Below are positions 56,766-64,000 of a DNA stretch of 64,000 nucleotides, in pieces (the stretch's first letter is position 1; each line of letters begins with the position of its first letter). The position numbers and the translations under genes are program-made. Source of the stretch: Marinobacter bohaiensis (GTDB taxonomy: Bacteria > Pseudomonadota > Gammaproteobacteria > Pseudomonadales > Oleiphilaceae); NCBI RefSeq assembly GCF_003258515.1, contig NZ_QGEH01000001.1, forward strand, positions 2,232,001 to 2,296,000. The letters run 5' to 3'. A model generated the notes under the pieces. That model did no database searches, was not told where the DNA came from, and was given only the letters and a program-made list of their open reading frames with translations.

Positions 56766-58154
56766 ATGTCACTGGCCACCGACTTTTCCCACCGTATGAC
56801 CCGACACCACGCCGACCTCCTGGTTCGTGGCGGCACGGTCCATACGCCCAACGGCGCTGAGCGAATCGATATTGCCTGCCTGGACGGGCGCATCGTTGCC
56901 CTGGGTGATCTCAGCCCTCAATGGCAGGCCGGGGAGACCATCGACGCCACAGGACTCGACGTGCTGCCGGGGGTGGTCGACAGTCAGGTCCACTTTCGAG
57001 AACCCGGCATGACGCACAAGGAAACCCTCGATGCCGGAACACGAGGCGCCGTACTGGGTGGTGTTACAACCGTGTTCGAGATGCCCAACACGCAGCCGCT
57101 GACATTGAGCGCCGCCGATCTGCAGGACAAGCTGGACCGGGCAGACGGTCGCGCCTGGTGCGACTACGCCTTCTACATGGGCGGCTCAGCCGTCAACGCG
57201 GACCAACTGGACAGCCTGGAAAATCGGCCCGGCTGCGCTGGGATCAAGGTTTTTATGGGCAGCTCCTTCGGCGACCTGCTCGCCGACGAGGATGCCACGC
57301 TGCGACGCATCCTGAGTCACGGTCGCCGGCGCGTAGCCATCCACGCCGAGGATGAAGCTCGCCTCCGGGATCGCTACGAGCGGGTCCGCGCCAGCGGCGA
57401 TGTCCGTGAGCATCCGGTCTGGCGCGATGCCGAAAGCGCCCTGAACGCCACGTGCCGGATCGTACGACTGGCGGAAGAGACCGGGCGCCGCCTGCATATT
57501 CTGCACGTGTCGACGGGCCAGGAAATGGCCTTCCTGGCGCAACACAAGAACCGCGTGAGCGTGGAGGTCACACCGCATCACCTGTCGCTCAGCGCGCCCG
57601 ATTGCTATGAGCGGCTCGGAAGCCTGGCGCAGATGAATCCGCCGGTGCGCGATAAGACTCACCAACACGCCTTGTGGGAGGCTGTCCGAACAGGGGTCGT
57701 CGACGTCATCGGCAGCGATCACGCGCCGCACACCCTGGAGGAAAAGGCCAAACCCTACCCGACCTCTCCCAGCGGCATGACCGGCGTGCAAACGCTGTTG
57801 CCGATCATGCTCGATCACGTCAATGCCGGGCGCCTGAGTCTGTCGCGGCTGGTGGACCTGACCAGCGCCGGGCCCGCGAGGCTGTTCGGTATGGAACGCA
57901 AAGGCCGGATCGCCGTGGGTTACGACGCGGACCTGAGCATTGTCGATATGGAGGCTCGTCGCACCATCAGCAACGACTGGATCGCCAGCGTCTGCGGCTG
58001 GACGCCTTACGACGGGGTCCGTGTGCGCGGATGGCCGATGCACACGATCATTCGCGGGCGCACCGTGGTGAGGGATGGCGGGCTATGCAAGGCGACGCCC
58101 TGCGGCGAACCGGTTCGCTTCCTGGAAGCCGATACCCAAACCTATCGGGCATAA
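56766..58154 (+). CDS. pyrC2: Dihydroorotase paralog of the Zur regulon
   Basis: A 462-aa type I dihydroorotase-like amidohydrolase. Motifs in order are VDSQVHFREPG (Gln replaces the first His of the usual HxH), carbamate Lys in AGIKVFMGSS, His in AIHAEDEAR, His in HILHVSTGQ and Asp in GSDHAPHTLEEK. It hydrolyses dihydroorotate in pyrimidine synthesis. As the last gene after znuB-cam it matches the Pseudomonas PyrC2/PyrQ position, a backup enzyme for low zinc. Whether the Gln changes metal use cannot be judged here. Confidence 0.9.
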   Translation: MSLATDFSHRMTRHHADLLVRGGTVHTPNGAERIDIACLDGRIVALGDLSPQWQAGETIDATGLDVLPGVVDSQVHFREPGMTHKETLDAGTRGAVLGGVTTVFEMPNTQPLTLSAADLQDKLDRADGRAWCDYAFYMGGSAVNADQLDSLENRPGCAGIKVFMGSSFGDLLADEDATLRRILSHGRRRVAIHAEDEARLRDRYERVRASGDVREHPVWRDAESALNATCRIVRLAEETGRRLHILHVSTGQEMAFLAQHKNRVSVEVTPHHLSLSAPDCYERLGSLAQMNPPVRDKTHQHALWEAVRTGVVDVIGSDHAPHTLEEKAKPYPTSPSGMTGVQTLLPIMLDHVNAGRLSLSRLVDLTSAGPARLFGMERKGRIAVGYDADLSIVDMEARRTISNDWIASVCGWTPYDGVRVRGWPMHTIIRGRTVVRDGGLCKATPCGEPVRFLEADTQTYRA

Positions 58155-58228
58155 GGCGTTATCAGGCCGGAAAGCGGCCCCGGCCGCCTGGTGGTCGCTC
58201 GCAACCAGACGGGGCACCGGTCCTTTCG

Positions 58229-58651
58229 TCAATGTCGAAACAGGGTCTCTCGCCGCTCGTTCAGGGCCTTGACCTCGGCGCAAAGCTCGGCCGTCGGGCG
58301 TGTCAGCAGGCGGGGAATACCAATGGGCTCTCCGGACTCCTGGCAATACCCGAAATCGCCGGTGTGGATGCGTCGCAACGCGGCATCAATCTTGGGCAAC
58401 AGTTTTCTTTCCCGGTCCATGATCCGCAAAGCCAGGCGGGACTCTTCCTCATAGGCGGCCCGATCCGCGTCATCGTTGTTTTCCGGCGGATTGGCCAGCG
58501 CCTGTCGGGCGGTTTCGACACCGTCCATCGTGTCCTGCCGCAAGCGTTCCAGTAACGCCTTGAAATAGGCCAACTGGTCGGCATTCATGTAGTCCGACTC
58601 GGGCGCGGCTTTGAGGTCTTCTTCGGTGAGCATGGGCTTGTCCTGTTGCAT
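58229..58651 (-). CDS. dksA2: Zinc-independent DksA paralog
   Basis: A 140-aa RNA polymerase secondary-channel factor of the DksA family with a coiled-coil and an acidic tip. In the C-terminal zinc-finger region, classic DksA has four Cys. Here the pattern is FGYCQESGEPIG and AELCAEVKAL, leaving only two. This is the hallmark of DksA2, which works without zinc and is induced by Zur derepression. It is the last gene of the leftward folE2 operon. It binds RNA polymerase and mediates stringent control with ppGpp. Confidence 0.92.
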   Translation of the reverse strand: MQQDKPMLTEEDLKAAPESDYMNADQLAYFKALLERLRQDTMDGVETARQALANPPENNDDADRAAYEEESRLALRIMDRERKLLPKIDAALRRIHTGDFGYCQESGEPIGIPRLLTRPTAELCAEVKALNERRETLFRH

Positions 58652-58656
58652 GTCCG

Positions 58657-58887
58657 TTAGTCGCCTTCCACCTCATCCAACTCGGACAAGGCCCGCTCAA
58701 ACCAGGCGATGGATTGCTGCCTCTGGGCCTCTCCCCACCGCTCGACGAAGCGGCCGGTCATATGGTCGCTGGAATCGTGCAGCGCCTTGAGGCGCTGCCG
58801 GCAGAAATCCCGGGTCAACGCGATACCACAGTCGATCGTGATGCAATGCTTCCATTCCTGATAGGTCCGCGGGATAACGTCCTGCAT
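58657..58887 (-). CDS. Small conserved protein of the Zur regulon
   Basis: A 76-aa protein from the ATG at 58887; a longer frame lacks support. It starts MQDVIPRTYQEWKHCITIDC, has three Cys in its first half (WKHC, IDC, RDFC) and a charged helical C-terminus. It resembles the small hypothetical protein that lies beside dksA2 in Pseudomonas. The function is unknown. It lies between hisI2 and dksA2 in the same operon. Confidence 0.75.
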   Translation of the reverse strand: MQDVIPRTYQEWKHCITIDCGIALTRDFCRQRLKALHDSSDHMTGRFVERWGEAQRQQSIAWFERALSELDEVEGD

Positions 58888-58968
58888 GATGGTTTCCTGT
58901 CTGTTGCGTCCTGTGTTGCGGCTTGCCCCGTGGCTGCGGGCCATGGGGTAGCTGAACCTGAGAAGGGG

Positions 58969-59388
58969 TCAGTCCTGATGTGGAGAGGGAGGCATGGTCG
59001 GGTGCACGGACAGCGTCTGATCGAAGCCGACAACCCGGTTGTAAAAACAACTCTCCCGAAGCGTGTGACAGGCCGGGCCCAACGTATCGACCCGCAACAG
59101 GATGGCATCGGCATCGCAGTCGAGACGGGCCTCCACGAGGCGCTGCCGATTGCCGGAACTTTCCCCTTTGCGCCACAGACGCTCGCGCGATCGAGACCAG
59201 TAGCACACCCAGCCGGTTTCCAGGGTTTCCGCCAGCGCTGCACGATCCATCCAGGCCAGCATGAGGACGGCCCCGTTGTCATGATCCTGGGCAATCGCCG
59301 TGATCAATCCCTGTGCGTTCCAGTTCAACGACGCCAGGTTCACCTGAGTCGCATCAGCCCCCTGCTCCAGCGTTGTCCAGATACTCAT
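58969..59388 (-). CDS. hisI2: Phosphoribosyl-AMP cyclohydrolase paralog
   Basis: About 139 aa from the ATG at 59388, which overlaps the stop of folE2 by 4 bases. The catalytic and metal-binding residues are visible in EARLDCDADAILLRV and GPACHTLRESCFY, the same cysteines as in HisI. It opens the purine ring in histidine synthesis. In zinc-regulon clusters this second copy is thought to back up the zinc-dependent HisI. The gene has no HisE part. Confidence 0.9.
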   Translation of the reverse strand: MSIWTTLEQGADATQVNLASLNWNAQGLITAIAQDHDNGAVLMLAWMDRAALAETLETGWVCYWSRSRERLWRKGESSGNRQRLVEARLDCDADAILLRVDTLGPACHTLRESCFYNRVVGFDQTLSVHPTMPPSPHQD

Positions 59389-60284
59389 GGGCGCCAGTTC
59401 CATTCGCTGCGGGCTACGGCATCGTGGGCGTGCAGGCTTTCAAGGTGAGTCACCCGCTGGCGGAAGCCTTGCACCACCGGAATCCGGCGAAGACGTGCAT
59501 CGATCCTCCTTGCGGCGTCTTCACAGAACATCAGGTTCTGGCCATTGGCAACGGCGAAAGCCTGCTCGTCGATCCGCTTGACCGCCGTTTGCAGGGGCGT
59601 GCCGAGCTCTTCTTCAACCCCATCAACAATCTCCTGGACGGGTAAGATCCCAGGATCGTTGGCAAGGTGCAGCGACATCTCGGCAAGACTGCGCTGGCTG
59701 TGCGGCGTGGCCCTGATCCCGTGTGTGCTGCCCAGCCATTCCAGGACGGCCTGCCGGCCGGGTGATGCATCGTCGGGAAAATCCCGCTCAAACTGCTCCT
59801 GGATGGCCTGCCGTGCCAGGGCCGCGGAACACGGGCAGGTCGAGGAGTAACCGATGGACAGATCCAGCCTGAGATCCAGGCGAGCGTCACGTAACGAGGC
59901 ACTGACCTTGAACGGGTAACCCTTCCAGCCCGACAGAGGGCTCAGCAGGGCTGGCCGACGCAGCAATAGCTCCCCCGAAAAAGACAGGAACGCGCTAGAC
60001 GACAGGCCAGCCTGGCTCTCCAGGAAGGCCCTCAGCACGGACTCGATGGCCGATCCATCGAGCTCGGCCTCGGCCAGTGCTTCCAGCGCCAGGTACAGGC
60101 GCGACATGTGGATGCCCTTCGCGGTCGGATCGTCGAGACTGACGCCGACATCCACCTTCACGTCGACCGGCCGACCTGCCAACCGGGCCGGAAGATCGAT
60201 TTTTTCCATCCCGACCCACTCCAGCCTTCCAGCATTGGCAATGGACTCGGTGGCAACGTCGACAAGGTCTTGGTCTGCGGGCAT
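59385..60284 (-). CDS. folE2: GTP cyclohydrolase IB
   Basis: A 299-aa enzyme that starts folate synthesis from GTP and, unlike FolE, can use metals other than zinc. The catalytic Cys lies in YSSTCPCSAAL; GIHMSRLYLALEAL and PHSQRSLAEMSLHL are other family hallmarks. The gene is the first after the Zur box at 60380 and leads the operon folE2-hisI2-small protein-dksA2. It is expected to be induced under zinc shortage. Confidence 0.95.
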   Translation of the reverse strand: MPADQDLVDVATESIANAGRLEWVGMEKIDLPARLAGRPVDVKVDVGVSLDDPTAKGIHMSRLYLALEALAEAELDGSAIESVLRAFLESQAGLSSSAFLSFSGELLLRRPALLSPLSGWKGYPFKVSASLRDARLDLRLDLSIGYSSTCPCSAALARQAIQEQFERDFPDDASPGRQAVLEWLGSTHGIRATPHSQRSLAEMSLHLANDPGILPVQEIVDGVEEELGTPLQTAVKRIDEQAFAVANGQNLMFCEDAARRIDARLRRIPVVQGFRQRVTHLESLHAHDAVARSEWNWRP

Positions 60285-60379
60285 GGCAGCTCCTCAGCTC
60301 TGGGTGGACGGCATGTTCTTGCAACCGCCGATCTCGGCGGTCGGCTCGATGGGACGGTATGCGACCGAACCTTAAAGAT

Positions 60380-60391
60380 ATGTTATAACAT
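60380..60391. promoter_or_regulatory. Zur operator upstream of folE2
   Basis: The same palindrome ATGTTATAACAT as at 54009, within GATATGTTATAACATAAC, lies 96 bases upstream of the folE2 start. The AT-rich sequence around it should contain the promoter. It supports joint control of this operon and znuABC. Confidence 0.9.
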
Positions 60392-60516
60392 AACTTTAAA
60401 GAGATATAAAATCACCCAGACTGTCTTAACGATTGGCTGACGCCACGTCCCCGGGAAACCGGGGCAGCGGTCAGGGTGCGCCTGCCCCCTGACCAAGGAC
60501 AGACCTTCCGGGCTCT

Positions 60517-61281
60517 TTAGCCATCCAATGAATCCTTGATGAGCTGGCAGGCGTCTTCCCAGGCGCCAAAGGCATCCCTGGCTTCCAGCGCGTCAAGCCC
60601 GTCCCGGGTATAGGTGCCGGGCGTGGCGATCGAGTCGGAGATACCCCGCAATGATCGCTCGGGAAACCCGGCGGCCAGCCCGGTCGCGCCGCGCATGGAG
60701 TGAACCACCAGTTCCCGCGCCTGCTCCGGACTCAGGCCCTGACCGGCGAACCAGTCGCTCAGCCGGTCGAGAAAGGCGTAGGTCCAGCCGTTGACGCAGG
60801 CCGCCGTCGAGGCCAGTTCAAACGCCCGTTCCGCATCGAATGCAATCAGGCGCCCCAGCGGACTGAGCAGCTCACGCGCCGTCGCTTCGTCGGGGAACAG
60901 CGGAACGACGCCTTCCCCGACTTCGGCGCAGGCCAGAGGCAGGGTTCGCACGACACGGGCCGGGCCGACACGCTGGCGAATAGCGTCCAAAGAGACGCCA
61001 GCGACGCAGGAAATCAGCAGGTGATCGTCGCGTAACGTCAGCGTATCGAGCAGCGCGTCCAGGTGCTGCGGGCGCACGGCCAGCAGGATCACGCGGCATT
61101 CGTCGGCCACCGCCTGGTTATCCGGGGCGATCTCACAGCCGTGTGTCTGGCGCAGGGCTTCGCTGGTCTCCCGGTTGCGCGGGGAAAGCCGGATGGTCCG
61201 GTTGTCGCCTGCCTTGCGCAATCCGGCCACCACGTAACTCGCCAGGTGCCCCACTCCCAGAATGCCGAGTGCCTCTGTCAT
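60517..61281 (-). CDS. Pyrroline-5-carboxylate reductase-like protein
   Basis: A 254-aa NAD(P)-binding protein with N-terminal Rossmann fold LGILGVGHLASYVVAGLRKA and C-terminal helical dimerisation domain including HSMRGATGLA. It resembles ProC but the C-terminal signature is divergent (VVHSMRGATGLAAG), so it may reduce another cyclic imine. It is a single gene with no obvious partner. Confidence 0.78.
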   Translation of the reverse strand: MTEALGILGVGHLASYVVAGLRKAGDNRTIRLSPRNRETSEALRQTHGCEIAPDNQAVADECRVILLAVRPQHLDALLDTLTLRDDHLLISCVAGVSLDAIRQRVGPARVVRTLPLACAEVGEGVVPLFPDEATARELLSPLGRLIAFDAERAFELASTAACVNGWTYAFLDRLSDWFAGQGLSPEQARELVVHSMRGATGLAAGFPERSLRGISDSIATPGTYTRDGLDALEARDAFGAWEDACQLIKDSLDG

Positions 61282-61360
61282 CGTTTCTCCTCACGCTGCG
61301 TAACCATTCGGAAAAAGAGTCTACGCGGCGGGACCGCGGCCGGCCAGGCGGGCGAAGCGA

Positions 61361-62149
61361 TCAGGACGCAGGCAGGCCCAAGCGGCCCAGGGTCTCCAGC
61401 TCGATACGGCAACGGTCAAAAGCGCGTTGATGGTCTTCCCGTTTGAACACCATTTTGTAGCGCGTCGGCTCGAACAGAGGGTTAACCGCCAGATCGCTGA
61501 GTGCCGGCCGGAGCCGGTCGTCCTGCGCAATCAGTTGCCGGTTGATGGCGGCCACAATGGTTGGGTCCGCGACAATCACATCCACGCGGCCACGTGCCAG
61601 CATTCTGGAATGCAGTCGCTGGTCGGTGACTTCCAGCACACTCTCGAAAGGCAACGAGCCCAGTCTCAGCAGCTCGTGCCCGCCCTTGAAGGTCACGGCT
61701 CTCATACCAGCCAGATCCTGCGGCGTTTCGATGGGACCCAGGCGCTTGGGGGAATAGATCACCGCGTTCTGGTAGGCAATGTAGGGCAAGGAGCCAAATC
61801 CACCGATCTGTGCGTCGAACGGCACCGTCATGACCGCGTCAATGGCATCGGACTGGGTGAAAGTCAGCAGGTGGCGCCCGAACGGCTGAACCCGAAAGCG
61901 GGTACTGAAACCGCAATGCGCGAGGATCTGGACCACGCGGTCACTGTCGCGGGCGGGTCCGAGCGGATTGACTTCGCCAGGCAGATCCGGGGCGGCGACG
62001 ACGAGCGCGAGCGGCTCGGCGGGCGTCGCGGAGACCGGAGCGTTCGTCCCAATGCCCAGCACCATGGCCAGAGCAGAGACGAACGCCCTCGTGGTCCGGC
62101 CCGACGAGAGAAAACGACGCAGCCGGCCAAACAGTTCTTGAATGCACAT
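61361..62149 (-). CDS. Periplasmic solute-binding protein-like (SBP family 3 fold)
   Basis: About 262 aa from the ATG at 62149; the ribosome site is weak and a GTG at 62212 is also possible. An N-terminal hydrophobic stretch (AFVSALAMVLGIGTNAPVSA) is a signal peptide. The rest is a type 2 periplasmic-binding fold with DAVMTVPFDAQIG and DLAGMRAVTFKGGHELLRLG. No permease gene is adjacent, so it may be a sensor or orphan receptor. The ligand is unknown. Confidence 0.72.
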   Translation of the reverse strand: MCIQELFGRLRRFLSSGRTTRAFVSALAMVLGIGTNAPVSATPAEPLALVVAAPDLPGEVNPLGPARDSDRVVQILAHCGFSTRFRVQPFGRHLLTFTQSDAIDAVMTVPFDAQIGGFGSLPYIAYQNAVIYSPKRLGPIETPQDLAGMRAVTFKGGHELLRLGSLPFESVLEVTDQRLHSRMLARGRVDVIVADPTIVAAINRQLIAQDDRLRPALSDLAVNPLFEPTRYKMVFKREDHQRAFDRCRIELETLGRLGLPAS

Positions 62150-62246
62150 ATTGTTAAGGATGATCGAAACCGGTCGCGCTTGCCACTGCATTGTGGGCGG
62201 CCGTTCAGCCACAGACTCGCGCGATCTCTCAGGCCGATGTAATCTC

Positions 62247-63215
62247 TCAGGCCGACAGGAGCGGCGCGCCGGAATCGGTACGCGGGAACCACCCTGATTC
62301 GGAGGGCGGAGCGCCCAGGCGCTCGGCGAGAATGCCTTCCACCTGGTTGCGAATCCAGGTGATGGCCGGGTCCCGGTCGTGGCGTGCGTGCCAGATCAGG
62401 TAGATCGCGGTGGGATTAACCTCAAACGGCAGGTCGGTCTGCCAGAGTCCGTCGTCGAATCCGGGTTTGTAGCTGATCAGTGACGGCACCGCCGCGATCA
62501 GGTTGGACTCGCGCAGCATCTGCGGCACCACCGAAAAATGATTGACGGTCACCGCGATGCGCCGGGCCAGACCCTGCTGGTTCAGGTAATCGTCGACGAA
62601 CCCATGGGCATCGCCGGACAGGGACACCAGCAGATGGCGCGCCTCCAGGAAATCGTCGAGCGTGACCGCCTCGCCCGCCAGCGGATGGTTCTCCCCCATC
62701 GCCAGCCGATAGCCGCCCTGATACAGGAACTGGCTGCGCAGGCTGTGGTCGTGCTGGGTCAGTACGCCAATTGCCAGATCCGTATGGGCTTCACGCAACG
62801 AGGTTTGCGCACCTTCCGGCGTGTAGGGCACAGCCAGCAGGTCGATTCCCGGCGCTTCCCGCTCCAGCCGTTCGACCAATGGCCGCCACAGGATCTCGAT
62901 CATCACGTCGGTGGCCGCAATCCGGAACTGGCGCCTTGCCGTTGCCGGCTCAAAGCGCGTTTCGCCGACGGCGTTGGCCAGGTCGTGCATGGGCCGGTTG
63001 ACCTGACTCCACAGGCTGTACGCATAGGACGTGGGTTCGATATTGCGCCCCTTGCGCACGAAAAGTGGGTCGTTCCAGATCTGGCGCATCCGCGACATGG
63101 CGTTGGACACCGCCGGCTGGGTCATGGACAGCCGTTCCGCCGCCCGGGTGACGGACCGTTCCGCCATGATGGCGTCGAAAATATACAGTAACTGCAATTC
63201 GTGGTTTTTCATCAT
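62247..63215 (-). CDS. LysR-family transcriptional regulator (NodD/LeuO-like branch)
   Basis: About 322 aa from the ATG at 63215 or the next codon. The DNA-binding domain begins NHELQLLYIFDAIMAERSVT and includes WNDPLFVRKGRNIEPT. It is divergent from the flavin monooxygenase gene (270 bases between starts) and probably regulates it. It is unlike the CrgA-type regulators elsewhere in the window. Confidence 0.92.
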   Translation of the reverse strand: MMKNHELQLLYIFDAIMAERSVTRAAERLSMTQPAVSNAMSRMRQIWNDPLFVRKGRNIEPTSYAYSLWSQVNRPMHDLANAVGETRFEPATARRQFRIAATDVMIEILWRPLVERLEREAPGIDLLAVPYTPEGAQTSLREAHTDLAIGVLTQHDHSLRSQFLYQGGYRLAMGENHPLAGEAVTLDDFLEARHLLVSLSGDAHGFVDDYLNQQGLARRIAVTVNHFSVVPQMLRESNLIAAVPSLISYKPGFDDGLWQTDLPFEVNPTAIYLIWHARHDRDPAITWIRNQVEGILAERLGAPPSESGWFPRTDSGAPLLSA

Positions 63216-63485
63216 CGCACGCAACGGTTGGATTGCCCGGAAATGCACAAGCCGCGCATCGGGCGTAGAAGAGTGAACGCGGTATGGAACCTCTACCGCA
63301 TTGCCATTATGCCGCTATCCCACGGCAACCCGTTTGCTTGTTCCTTCCGTTGTTTTGCCTAATCCCCTTCATGACGTCGCAGCGGATCGTACAACCCCAC
63401 CGATGTCGACTGTCCCCTCCGGCCATCGCCGGGACTGTCTGGACAACCTAAGCTACATCCATGACTGATTGCTTATGGAGTCATG

Positions 63486-64000
63486 ATGGCGCACAAGGAC
63501 TCGACACTGAACATTGTCATTATTGGCTCCGGCTTTGGCGGGCTGGGCATGGCCATGCAGCTCAAACGGGCGGGATTCGGGCATTTCACGATCCTTGAGA
63601 AAGCCGACAGCCTGGGCGGCACCTGGCGCGACAACACCTATCCCGGCGCGGCCTGCGATGTCCAGTCCCACCTGTACTCCTACTCGTTCGAGCCCAAGAG
63701 CGACTGGAGTCGAAAGTTCGGGCTGCAGCCGGAGATTCGGTCTTACCTGGAGCAATGCGCGGACAAATACCGCCTGCACGAGCACATCCGCTTCAACACG
63801 GAAGTCACCGCCGCCCGTTTTGACCGGGCGTCGGCGCAATGGCGTATCGAGACCCGAGACGGCCAGGAACATCGCGCCCACGTGCTCATCCCGGGCTGCG
63901 GCCAGCTCAATCAACCGGCCATGCCGGACATCGACGGCCTCGATCGGTTTCAGGGGCCCTTATTCCATTCCGCCCGTTGGGACCACGACGTGGACCTCGC
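63486..64000 (+). CDS. FAD-dependent monooxygenase, N-terminal part (cut by window end)
   Basis: The frame is open from the ATG at 63486 (ATG at 63483 also possible; GGAG lies at 63477) to the end of the window. The N-terminal FAD motif is IVIIGSGFGGLGMAMQLKRA, followed by LEKADSLGGTWRDNTYPGAA, the typical start of Baeyer-Villiger and other class B flavin monooxygenases. The substrate domain and NADPH site lie beyond the window. It is divergent from the LysR gene at 62247. Confidence 0.9.
   Translation, partial: MAHKDSTLNIVIIGSGFGGLGMAMQLKRAGFGHFTILEKADSLGGTWRDNTYPGAACDVQSHLYSYSFEPKSDWSRKFGLQPEIRSYLEQCADKYRLHEHIRFNTEVTAARFDRASAQWRIETRDGQEHRAHVLIPGCGQLNQPAMPDIDGLDRFQGPLFHSARWDHDVDL

Overview
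The window looks like a chromosomal segment of a marine or halophilic gammaproteobacterium, perhaps Marinobacter-like. This is inferred from the GC-rich core genes, the Pseudomonas-type Zur regulon (dksA2, folE2, hisI2, gamma-carbonic anhydrase, pyrC-type dihydroorotase beside znuABC), the malate:quinone oxidoreductase, a TRAP transporter and many LysR-paired oxidoreductases. No rRNA, tRNA, CRISPR array, integrase or intact insertion sequence was recognised.

Bases 1-2142 hold the end of an M28 metallopeptidase gene and a small putative lipoprotein. Bases 2446-15922 form a mosaic island of YD-repeat (Rhs-family) genes of mixed base composition. Its striking feature is that the Rhs protein appears split into three separately exported polypeptides: heads (N-terminal Cys-loop, DUF6531-like region and first YD repeats), one body (many YD repeats plus a golvesin-like domain), and tips (RHS core plus a variable C-terminal domain). 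One body gene (8720-11185) lies with three heads on the same strand, two tips with different C-termini and small membrane proteins that look like immunity proteins. One further head and a head fragment lie on the opposite strand. Two heads share a 1274-bp, apparently identical repeat. The island ends against a broken potassium-channel gene (15915-16337) and about 0.9 kb without a recognisable gene.

Bases 17232-26095 are housekeeping and export functions: mqo, sdaA, and a leftward set of an AI-2E-family permease, a NodT-type outer-membrane factor, a HlyD-type adaptor, a DUF2955 membrane protein and a two-helix channel, followed by a remnant of a MalT-like regulator. Bases 26351-43627 are rich in LysR regulators, each usually divergent from an enzyme: two cupins, a molybdenum hydroxylase operon, an SDR, an MFS exporter, two MDR oxidoreductases, a VOC protein and an SRPBCC protein. 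This looks like a set of small inducible circuits for reactive carbonyls, quinones or aromatics (inference).

Bases 43719-51493 are a coherent catabolic operon: a GntR/FCD regulator with three GTATAC-centred sites, a TRAP transporter (small and large permease plus binding protein), a 2-hydroxyacid dehydrogenase, an RraA-type aldolase, an exported major-royal-jelly-family protein and a PfkB sugar kinase. It probably imports and degrades a sugar acid, with the substrate unknown. An Old Yellow Enzyme follows.

Bases 52953-60391 are a zinc-limitation island: znuA divergent from zur-znuC-znuB-cam-pyrC2, and facing it folE2-hisI2-small protein-dksA2. Both promoters carry the same 12-bp palindrome. 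Bases 60517-64000 hold a pyrroline-5-carboxylate reductase-like protein, a periplasmic binding protein, a LysR regulator and the start of a flavin monooxygenase cut by the window end.
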